From contig DXLY01000046.1 of the NCBI GenBank assembly GCA_019414465.1, positions 1 to 12,471 of the forward strand: a stretch of 12,471 nucleotides of DNA, read 5' to 3'. Made by a program: the position numbers and the translations under genes. Below are positions 6,590 through 12,471 of this stretch, in pieces (within the stretch, counting starts at the first letter, position 1; each line of letters begins with the position of its first letter). The DNA comes from Collinsella sp. Its GTDB lineage: Bacteria; Actinomycetota; Coriobacteriia; Coriobacteriales; Coriobacteriaceae. The notes beneath the pieces were generated by a model. It made no database searches, was not told where the DNA came from, and saw only the letters and a list, made by a program, of their open reading frames with translations.

Positions 6590-7804
6590 ATGGCCGATAA
6601 GATCCAGTGGGCGGGCAACACGATGCCCAAGAGCGATGACAAGCACTTGGGAATCATGAGCCTCGACCACGTGAAGAAGGCCCGCGCCTTCCACCAGTCG
6701 TTCCCCCAGTACACCGTCACTCCGCTTGCCCGCCTGGACGGCCAGGCCGCGCGCCTGGGCCTGTCCAACCTGTGCGTTAAGGACGAGAGCTATCGCTTTG
6801 GCCTCAACGCCTTTAAGGTCCTGGGCGGTTCGTTTGCCATGGCCAACTACATTGCCGACGAGACCGGCAAGGACGTTGCCGACTGCACCTTCGACTACCT
6901 GACCTCCGATCAGCTTGCCAAGGACTTTGGCCAGGCCACCTTCTTTACCGCCACCGACGGCAACCATGGCCGCGGCGTGGCATGGGCTGCCAACAAGCTG
7001 GGCCAGAAGGCCGTCGTGCACATGCCTAAGGGTTCCACCAAGCCTCGCTTCGATAACATCGCCGCCGAGGGTGCCACGGTGACCATCGAAGAGGTCAACT
7101 ACGACGAGTGCGTGCGCATGGCCGCCGCCGAGGCCGACGCCTGCGAGCGCGGCGTCATCGTTCAGGACACCGCCTGGGAGGGCTACGAGAAGATCCCGTC
7201 CTGGATCATGGAGGGCTACGGCACCATGGCTTCCGAGGCTGCCGAGCAGCTGCGCGAGATGGCCATCAACCGCCCGACGCACGTGTTTGTCCAGGCTGGC
7301 GTAGGCTCGCTCGCCGGCGCCGTGGTGGGCTACTTTACCAACCTGTATCCCGATAACCCGCCCGCCTTCGTCGTGGTTGAGTGCGCGCCTGCCGCCTGCC
7401 TGTACAAGGGCGCTGCCGCCGGCGACGGCGATCCGCGCATCGTGGACGGCGACATGCCCTCCATCATGGCCGGCCTGTGCTGCGGCGAGCCCAACATCCT
7501 GGGCTGGGATATCCTGCGCAACCACACCACTGCCTTCGTGTCCTGTCCCGACTGGGTCACCGCTCGCGGCATGCGCACCCTGGGCGCTCCCGAGAAGGGC
7601 GACCCGCGCGTCATCTCCGGCGAGTCCGGCGCTGTGACCACCGGCCTGGTCGAGACTCTCATGCTCGATCCCGAGTACGCCGAGCTCAAGGAGCTCATCG
7701 GCCTGGACAAGACGAGCTCCGTGCTCTGCTTCTCCACCGAGGGCGATACGGATCCCGACCAGTATCGCCGTATTGTTTGGGAAGGCGAATATCCCACTTG
7801 CTAA
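6590..7804 (+). CDS. ygeX: 2,3-diaminopropionate ammonia-lyase (PLP-dependent)
   Basis: The enzyme splits 2,3-diaminopropionate to pyruvate and two ammonia using pyridoxal phosphate. At 404 residues it is close to E. coli YgeX (about 398). The Schiff-base lysine is K76 in RFGLNAFKVLGGSFA. The conserved ATDGNHG motif (121-127) contains D123, which aligns with the catalytic aspartate used for the D-isomer in E. coli. A glycine-rich phosphate loop, AGVGSLAGAVVG, lies near residue 236-247, and a CCGEPN segment follows. AAGGAG precedes the ATG by eight bases. It is the first gene of a ygeX-ygeY-ygeW set and probably the last catabolic step: it turns the diaminopropionate left after ring opening into pyruvate and ammonia. 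Lysine codons are almost all AAG, a sign of strong expression bias. The alternative, a threonine-dehydratase-like fold-type II enzyme, is less likely given the neighbours. Confidence 0.95.
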   Translation: MADKIQWAGNTMPKSDDKHLGIMSLDHVKKARAFHQSFPQYTVTPLARLDGQAARLGLSNLCVKDESYRFGLNAFKVLGGSFAMANYIADETGKDVADCTFDYLTSDQLAKDFGQATFFTATDGNHGRGVAWAANKLGQKAVVHMPKGSTKPRFDNIAAEGATVTIEEVNYDECVRMAAAEADACERGVIVQDTAWEGYEKIPSWIMEGYGTMASEAAEQLREMAINRPTHVFVQAGVGSLAGAVVGYFTNLYPDNPPAFVVVECAPAACLYKGAAAGDGDPRIVDGDMPSIMAGLCCGEPNILGWDILRNHTTAFVSCPDWVTARGMRTLGAPEKGDPRVISGESGAVTTGLVETLMLDPEYAELKELIGLDKTSSVLCFSTEGDTDPDQYRRIVWEGEYPTC

Positions 7805-7811
7805 TCGTTAG

Positions 7812-7838
7812 GGCGGAGTAAATAGGTATCGCTCCGCC
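7812..7838 (+). other. hairpin between ygeX and ygeY
   Basis: GGCGGAG (7812-7818) and CTCCGCC (7832-7838) form a 7-bp GC-rich stem with a 13-base loop in the 74-bp gap. No T-tract follows, so it is unlikely to end transcription fully. It could mark an mRNA processing site or protect the ygeX message. Confidence 0.45.
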
Positions 7839-7878
7839 ACCTCACAGGTAGATTCCTTCGTTTGAAAGGTTATGAACA

Positions 7879-9264
7879 ATGGCTAAAGAACTCGATTTCG
7901 ACGCTATCAAGGCTGCTGCTGAGTCTCATCGTGCTGATATGACTCGCTTCCTGCGCGCTATGATCTCCCACCCCTCTGAGTCTTGCGAGGAGGGTGAGGT
8001 TGTCGCCTGCATCAAGGCCGAGATGGAGAGCCTTGGCTATGACGAGGTCAAGGTCGACGGCCTGGGCAACGTCATGGGCTTTATGGGCGAAGGCGACAAG
8101 ATCATCGCCATCGACTCCCACATCGACACCGTCGGCATCGGCAACATCGAGAACTGGGACGCCGATCCCTATGAGGGCTACGAGACCGACGAGATCATCT
8201 ACGGCCGCGGCGGCTCTGACCAGGAGGGCGGCATGGCTTCTGCTACCTACGCTGCCAAGATGATGAAGGACATGGGCCTCATCCCCGAGGGCTACAAGAT
8301 CATGGTCGTCGGCACCGTCCAGGAAGAGGACTGCGACGGCATGTGCTGGCAGTACATCTACAACAAGGACGGCATTAAGCCCGAGTTCGTCATTTCCACC
8401 GAGCCCACCGACGGCGGCATCTATCGCGGTCACCGCGGCCGCATGGAGATCCGCGTCGACGTTCACGGCACCTCCTGCCACGGCTCCGCTCCCGACCGCG
8501 GCGACAACGCCATCTACAAGATGGCCGACATCATCGCCGACGTCCGCGCCCTCAACAACAACGGCTGCGACGAGTCGACCGACATCAAGGGCCTCGTCAA
8601 GATGCTCGACCCCAAGTACAATCCCGAGCACTTCGAGGACGCCCGCTTCCTGGGCCGCGGCACCTGCACCGTCAGCCAGATCTTCTACACCAGCCCCAGC
8701 CGTTGCGCCGTGGCTGACTCCTGCGCCATCTCCATCGACCGTCGCATGACCGCCGGCGAGACCTGGGAGTCCTGCCTGGACGAGATCCGTAACCTGCCGG
8801 CCGCCAAGAAGTACGGCGATGACGTGAAGGTCTCCATGTACATGTACGACCGTCCGTCCTGGACCGGCGAGGTCTACGAGACCGAGGCTTACTTCCCCAC
8901 GTGGATCAACAAGGAGACCGCTCCGCACGTCAAGGCCCTCGTCGACGCCCACAAGGCCATGTTTGGTGACGAGCGCATCGGCTGCGAACCCAGCATGGAC
9001 AAGCGCACCGGTCGTCCGCTGTGCGACAAGTGGACCTTCTCCACGAACTGCGTTTCCATCCAGGGCCGCTATGGCATCCCCTGCGTCGGCTTTGGCCCGG
9101 GTGCCGAGTCTCAGGCTCACGCTCCCAACGAGGTCACCTACAAGGACGACCTGGTCACCGCTGCCGCCATGTACGTGGCTGCCCTGAACCTCTACGATCC
9201 GAGCCAGGCCGATGGCGACGCCACCGTGTTCCGCGCCGGTCTGACCAACAACAAGATCGATTAG
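7879..9264 (+). CDS. ygeY: YgeY-family M20 metallohydrolase
   Basis: A 461-residue cytoplasmic hydrolase of the M20 zinc-peptidase fold, of the YgeY subfamily named after selenium-metabolism gene neighbourhoods. The metal-binding pattern is complete: H81 and D83 in IDSHIDT, bridging D114 in GRGGSDQEGG, catalytic and metal E149-E150 in GTVQEEDCDG, an STEPTDGG segment with a later acidic ligand, and H414 in SQAHAPNE. Relatives remove acyl, carbamoyl or peptide groups from amino acids. Next to ygeX and ygeW it probably releases a carbamoyl/ureido or amide group on the way to 2,3-diaminopropionate; the true substrate cannot be read from sequence. GAAAGG lies nine bases before the ATG. Codon use is very narrow (nearly all AAG, GAC, ATC, GGC), as in ygeX and ygeW. 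Confidence 0.93.
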   Translation: MAKELDFDAIKAAAESHRADMTRFLRAMISHPSESCEEGEVVACIKAEMESLGYDEVKVDGLGNVMGFMGEGDKIIAIDSHIDTVGIGNIENWDADPYEGYETDEIIYGRGGSDQEGGMASATYAAKMMKDMGLIPEGYKIMVVGTVQEEDCDGMCWQYIYNKDGIKPEFVISTEPTDGGIYRGHRGRMEIRVDVHGTSCHGSAPDRGDNAIYKMADIIADVRALNNNGCDESTDIKGLVKMLDPKYNPEHFEDARFLGRGTCTVSQIFYTSPSRCAVADSCAISIDRRMTAGETWESCLDEIRNLPAAKKYGDDVKVSMYMYDRPSWTGEVYETEAYFPTWINKETAPHVKALVDAHKAMFGDERIGCEPSMDKRTGRPLCDKWTFSTNCVSIQGRYGIPCVGFGPGAESQAHAPNEVTYKDDLVTAAAMYVAALNLYDPSQADGDATVFRAGLTNNKID

Positions 9265-9465
9265 TCCCATTCCTCGATTTTGTTGAGCCAGGTGCCACCC
9301 GTGCCCCCGGCACCCCCTGTTGACTCGGGGCCCGCGGTCGTTATCTCCCATGCTTCCTCAACGGTGGCGGGTCCTCGTCATAGTGCTCTGCATGTTCTAG
9401 CCACACGCGCATGCCGGAGCACGTCTACTCATTGCGATCGTTTCATCTTTTGAAAGGACATTTCC
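9265..9465 (+). promoter_or_regulatory. 201-bp structured gap/leader before ygeW
   Basis: Unusually long for a gap within a co-directional set. It can fold into GGTGCC/GGCACC (9291-9296 with 9309-9314) or, exclusive of it, GTGCC-CCC-GGCAC (9301-9313). Nearer ygeW lies the larger hairpin listed separately. TTGACT (9320-9325) and TATCTC (9342-9347) at 16-bp spacing are a possible weak promoter. No open frame in it looks coding. The stretch may give ygeW its own start or a regulated leader. Confidence 0.4.
9383..9422 (+). other. interrupted 11-bp hairpin upstream of ygeW
   Basis: GTGCTC (9383-9388) pairs with GAGCAC (9417-9422), and GCATG (9390-9394) with CATGC (9410-9414), with a small T/CG internal loop and a 15-base apical loop. 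It ends 29 bases before the ygeW ribosome binding site (GAAAGGA, 9452-9458). There is no T-tract. It could be a leader structure or RNA stability element. Confidence 0.45.
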
Positions 9466-10668
9466 ATGGACGCCAAGTTTACCGAGCTCGTCGAGCAGCT
9501 GAACGGCCTCGATTTTAAGGGCATGTACGGCAGCGACTTCCTGCACACCTGGGATAAGACCACCGATGAGCTCAAGGCTCTCTACATCGTTGCCGACGCC
9601 CTGCGCGAGCTGCGTGAGAACAACGTTTCGTCCAAGATCTTCGACTCGGGCCTGGCCGTCTCCCTGTTCCGCGACAACTCCACCCGTACGCGCTTCTCCT
9701 TCTCTAAGGCCGCCAACCTGCTCGGCCTCGAGCTGCAGGACCTGGACGAGAAGAAGTCCCAGATCGCTCACGGCGAGACCGTCCGCGAGACCGCTACCAT
9801 GATCTCCTTCATGGCCGACGTCATCGGCATCCGCGACGACATGTACATCGGCAAGGGCGACGCCTACATGGCCGAGGTCTCCGAGTCTGTCCAGCAGGCC
9901 TACGAGGACGGCGTTCTGGATCACCGTCCCACGCTTATCTCCCTGCAGTCCGACTCCGATCACCCCACGCAGTCCTCTGCCGACATGCTCTACCTCATCA
10001 ACGAGTTTGGCGGTCTTGAGAACCTCAAGGGCAAGAAGGTTGCCGTTACCTGGGCCTATTCACCCTCTTACGGCAAGCCGCTGTCCTGCCCGCAGTCGCT
10101 GATCAGCCTGCTGCCCCGTTTTGGCATGGACGTCACCCTGGCCCACCCCGAGGGCTACGACCTCATGCCCGAGGTCGTCGAGCGCGCCAAGGGCTATGCC
10201 GCCGAGTCCGGCACCACCTTTAAGCAGGTCAACACCATGGCCGAGGCCTTCGAGGGCGCCGACATCGTGATCCCCAAGAGCTGGGCTCCGTTTGCCGCCA
10301 TGGAGAAGCGTACCAACCTGTACGCCGAGGGCGACGACGCCGGCATCGCAGCGCTCGAGAAGGAGCTGCTCGCTCAGAACGCCACCCATCAGGACTGGTG
10401 CTCCACGACCGAGCTCATGGAGAAGACCGCCAACGGCCAGGACACCATCTTTATGCACCCGCTGCCCGCCGACATCTCCGGTGTCTCTTGCGAGCACGGC
10501 GAGGTCAACGCCGACGTCTTTGACATGCACCGCGTGGGCATGTACAAGGAGGCCAGCTACAAGCCGTACGCCATCGCAGCTATGATGTTCCTGCAGAAGG
10601 TTGCCGATCCCGCCGCTACCCTCAAGGCCCTCGACGAGCGCAACACCGCCCGTTGGTTCCAGGCCTAA
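9466..10668 (+). CDS. ygeW: YgeW knotted carbamoyltransferase-like protein
   Basis: A 400-residue member of the aspartate/ornithine carbamoyltransferase superfamily, YgeW type (E. coli protein about 396 residues). The carbamoyl-phosphate loop is FRDNSTRTRFSF with S72-T-R-T-R76. K98-S-Q is in the loop often shared by a neighbouring subunit, DHPTQSSADM spans 165-174, and HPLPADI starts at 331. The family forms trimers with a knotted chain. Its substrate has been uncertain; in this setting it may run in the breakdown direction, phosphorolysing a ureido compound to carbamoyl phosphate, which a carbamate kinase can use to make ATP. No carbamate kinase (yqeA) is in the window. GAAAGGA sits seven bases before the ATG. 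A strong terminator follows, so ygeW is the last gene of its transcription unit. Confidence 0.94.
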   Translation: MDAKFTELVEQLNGLDFKGMYGSDFLHTWDKTTDELKALYIVADALRELRENNVSSKIFDSGLAVSLFRDNSTRTRFSFSKAANLLGLELQDLDEKKSQIAHGETVRETATMISFMADVIGIRDDMYIGKGDAYMAEVSESVQQAYEDGVLDHRPTLISLQSDSDHPTQSSADMLYLINEFGGLENLKGKKVAVTWAYSPSYGKPLSCPQSLISLLPRFGMDVTLAHPEGYDLMPEVVERAKGYAAESGTTFKQVNTMAEAFEGADIVIPKSWAPFAAMEKRTNLYAEGDDAGIAALEKELLAQNATHQDWCSTTELMEKTANGQDTIFMHPLPADISGVSCEHGEVNADVFDMHRVGMYKEASYKPYAIAAMMFLQKVADPAATLKALDERNTARWFQA

Positions 10669-10691
10669 AGCCGGGTTGAGGTAAGCCATGT

Positions 10692-10731
10692 AAAGGGGGC
10701 GCTCTGCCAACCGGCGGGGTGCCCCTTTTTT
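10692..10731 (+). terminator. intrinsic terminator after ygeW
   Basis: AAAGGGG pairs with CCCCTTT and the stem continues through CGC/GTG, with CTGCC-AACC-GGCGG as an inner stem-loop. Six T residues follow (10726-10731). It starts 24 bases after the ygeW stop. It separates ygeX-ygeY-ygeW from ygfJ-hyuA. Confidence 0.88.
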
Positions 10732-10818
10732 GCATCGCGGGCGTGCGGGATAAGCGCTCTCGATGTGGATGCCCGCGGCGCGAGTTATGGGTACGATGGT
10801 TTCAGGGGAGGTATCACC

Positions 10819-11433
10819 ATGAAACTTGGATGCGTCATTATGGCTTCGGGCGAGGGCAAGCGGTTTGGCTCCAACAAGATGCTCGCCGATATCTATGGCG
10901 AGCCGCTGATTGCCCGGACCATCGATTCGGTTCCCCGGGGCTTTGACGTTGTGGTTTCGACGCGTTGGCCCGAGGTCGCCCAGATTTGCGAGGACAAGCA
11001 TTGCCCGTGCGTGCTGCACGATGGCGAGCTGCGCAGCGAAAGCGTCCGTGCGGGCCTTTCGTGGGGAGTCGAACGCAACTGGAAAGGTTGCCTCTTTTTA
11101 CCGGGCGACCAGCCGCTCGTGAGTTCGGATTCTTTTGAGGCTATGGTTCGTGCATTTGACGAGTGTGGCCGCAAGCATCCGGTGCGTCTTGCGTGCAACG
11201 GTGAGCCTTCGAGCCCGGTGCTCTTTCCGGCGGAAGTGTTCGATGCGCTCATACGTCTTGAGGGCAAGGACGGCGGCGGTTCGATCCTCAAGGACCGTAT
11301 TGACGTGGTGCTGGTCGAGGCTCGTGCCTACGAGCTGTGGGACGTCGATACCGCCAAGGGACAGCAACGCATAACGGAGCATATCGCCGCCTGCTCGTAT
11401 TTTGATCGCGTGGCCAACTGCATCAATCAATAA
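10819..11433 (+). CDS. ygfJ: MocA/YgfJ-type molybdopterin nucleotidyltransferase
   Basis: A 204-residue MobA/MocA-fold enzyme (NTP_transf_3) predicted to attach CMP to molybdopterin, making the cofactor of xanthine-dehydrogenase-type molybdenum hydroxylases. The nucleotide loop is MASGEGKRFGSNKM (8-21), a variant of the usual LAAGxSxRMGxxK. The metal-binding aspartate is D97 in LPGDQP, and the substrate loop contains SSP (131-133) then LEGKDGGGSIL. The C-terminal WDVDT motif matches the family. The ATG at 10819 has GGGGAGG seven bases upstream; the frame extends to 10765 without a binding site. A TGGGTACGAT extended -10-like sequence ends at 10797 and may start this unit. The hyuA ribosome binding site overlaps its stop codon, so the two genes are coupled. 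Its presence implies a molybdenum hydroxylase nearby, outside the window. Confidence 0.88.
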   Translation: MKLGCVIMASGEGKRFGSNKMLADIYGEPLIARTIDSVPRGFDVVVSTRWPEVAQICEDKHCPCVLHDGELRSESVRAGLSWGVERNWKGCLFLPGDQPLVSSDSFEAMVRAFDECGRKHPVRLACNGEPSSPVLFPAEVFDALIRLEGKDGGGSILKDRIDVVLVEARAYELWDVDTAKGQQRITEHIAACSYFDRVANCINQ

Positions 11434-11442
11434 GGAGCAATT

Positions 11443-12471
11443 ATGATCATCATCAAAAACGGCGCGCTTGTGACGCCCCAGGGGCTTCGCCGCGCCGATC
11501 TTGCCATGGAGGGCGATAAGATTGTGCGGATTGCCGCGGCAATCGAGCCGGGCGAGGGCGATACCGTCCAGGACGCCACCGACTGTTGGGTGTTCCCCGG
11601 CTTTATCGACGGCCACACGCACATGCAGTGCTGGACTGGCATGGATTGGACGGCCGATAGCTTTGAGACCGGTACGCGTGCGGCTGCCTGCGGCGGTACG
11701 ACGACCATCGTGGACTACGCGACGGCCGATCGCGGCGTGACCATGCCCGATGCCTTGGCCGAGTGGCATCGCCGCGCCGACGGAACCTGCACGGCCAACT
11801 ACGCGTTTCATATGGCACTCGCCGAGTGGAACGAGCGCAACCGCGCCGATCTCTCGGCCATGCGCGAGGCGGGCGTGTCGTCGTTTAAGACCTACTTTGC
11901 CTATGACCACCTGCGCCTGGACGACGCCGAGACGCTCGAGGTGCTGGAGGAACTCAAGCGCGTGGGCGGCATCCTGTGCGTGCATTGCGAGAACGGCACG
12001 CTCGTGAACGAGCTGCAGAAGCGCGTGTACGAGCAGGGGATTCATGGGCCCGAGGGGCATGCGCTCAGCCGTCCGGATGTGTGTGAGGCCGAGGCCGTGA
12101 GCCGCCTACTGTATCTGGCACACTTGGCCGGGGACGCTCCGGTCAACGTGGTGCACCTTTCGACCAAGCTGGGGCTCGAGGCCATTCGCGCTGCCAAAGC
12201 GCGCAGGCAGAAGAACATCTATGTCGAGACGTGCCCCCAGTATCTGATGCTCGACGACACCTGCTATCTGGAGCAGGGCGAGGACGGCTTTGCGGGCGCC
12301 AAGTACGTGATGAGCCCGCCGCTGCGCCATGCCGGTGACCGTGCCGCGCTGCGCGAAGCGCTTGTGGCCGGCGAGATCGATACTATTGCAACCGATCATT
12401 GCAGCTTTAACCTGCACGGGCAAAAGGACCGCGGGCGCGACGATTTCCGCGCGATTCCCAACGGCGGGCCC
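11443..12471 (+). CDS. hyuA: dihydropyrimidinase/hydantoinase (amidohydrolase), 3' end outside window
   Basis: The first 343 codons of a cyclic amidohydrolase of the dihydropyrimidinase/D-hydantoinase/allantoinase group; full members are about 460 residues. All binuclear metal ligands are present: H58 and H60 in GFIDGHTHM, the carbamylated K149 in SSFKTYFAY, H181 in CVHCENG, H238 in VVHLSTK, and D318 in ATDHCSFN. VETCPQYL and MSPPLR are also typical. The enzyme opens a cyclic ureide (hydantoin, dihydropyrimidine or imidazolone type) to an N-carbamoyl acid. Next to ygeX/Y/W homologues, E. coli has HyuA (YgeZ), so this is its likely counterpart, acting before YgeW/YgeY in purine breakdown. The start at 11443 has TAAGGAG overlapping the ygfJ stop. 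No frameshift is seen up to the edge. Sequence alone does not tell the ring substrate. Confidence 0.92.
   Translation, partial: MIIIKNGALVTPQGLRRADLAMEGDKIVRIAAAIEPGEGDTVQDATDCWVFPGFIDGHTHMQCWTGMDWTADSFETGTRAAACGGTTTIVDYATADRGVTMPDALAEWHRRADGTCTANYAFHMALAEWNERNRADLSAMREAGVSSFKTYFAYDHLRLDDAETLEVLEELKRVGGILCVHCENGTLVNELQKRVYEQGIHGPEGHALSRPDVCEAEAVSRLLYLAHLAGDAPVNVVHLSTKLGLEAIRAAKARRQKNIYVETCPQYLMLDDTCYLEQGEDGFAGAKYVMSPPLRHAGDRAALREALVAGEIDTIATDHCSFNLHGQKDRGRDDFRAIPNGGP

Noticed and set aside
6458..7525. 355-codon minus-strand open frame opposite ygeX
   Set aside because: It is a shadow frame with the same Gly/Val/His-rich look; ygeX carries the PLP lysine and glycine loop in the correct frame.
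7870..9351. 493-codon minus-strand open frame opposite ygeY
   Set aside because: It is Val/Gly/Asp/His-rich mirror translation of strongly biased codons in ygeY, whose zinc-site motifs are complete.

Overview
The window most likely comes from a gut actinobacterium of the Coriobacteriia (Collinsella-like). I infer this from the gene set, the moderately high GC content with strongly GC-ending codons in the right half, and Shine-Dalgarno-led genes. No rRNA or marker gene is present, so the genus is a guess. I found no tRNA, rRNA, CRISPR array or insertion sequence.

Left part (about 1-4550) is accessory in character. A 707-residue DUF262-DUF1524 protein with a DUF5655-like tail (210-2333, +) is a GmrSD-type candidate restriction or phage-defence enzyme. 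It is followed by a 15-bp hairpin. Next is an unrecognised 140-residue protein on the minus strand (2400-2822). A 368-bp gene-free stretch follows, holding an 18-bp inverted repeat and four copies of an AAAAGTGT-type motif at exactly 33-bp spacing. The repeats lead into an AAA_14/DUF4143 ATPase (3191-4513, +). A short leftward reading frame at 1-109 may be the start of another gene.

Middle part (4551-6312, minus): a 328-residue bitopic membrane protein with an Ala/Pro-rich cytoplasmic linker, and a YheO/DauR-type PAS-HTH transcription regulator. The regulator is transcribed divergently from the catabolic genes on the right.

Right part (6590-12471, +) is a recognisable purine/urate-degradation-type cluster: ygeX (2,3-diaminopropionate ammonia-lyase), ygeY (M20-family metallohydrolase) and ygeW (knotted carbamoyltransferase-like), ending at a strong intrinsic terminator. 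A second unit follows with ygfJ/mocA (molybdopterin cytidylyltransferase-like) and hyuA (dihydropyrimidinase/hydantoinase), cut by the right edge. In E. coli the homologues sit together with xdh/ssnA/ygfK genes, and such clusters are linked to anaerobic purine breakdown in gut bacteria. The likely logic is that ring opening (hyuA) and carbamoyl/ureido removal (ygeW, ygeY) yield 2,3-diaminopropionate, which YgeX splits to pyruvate and ammonia, while YgfJ matures the molybdenum cofactor of the upstream hydroxylases. The exact YgeW and YgeY substrates cannot be read from sequence. The ygeX-ygeY-ygeW genes use a very narrow codon set, which suggests high expression.
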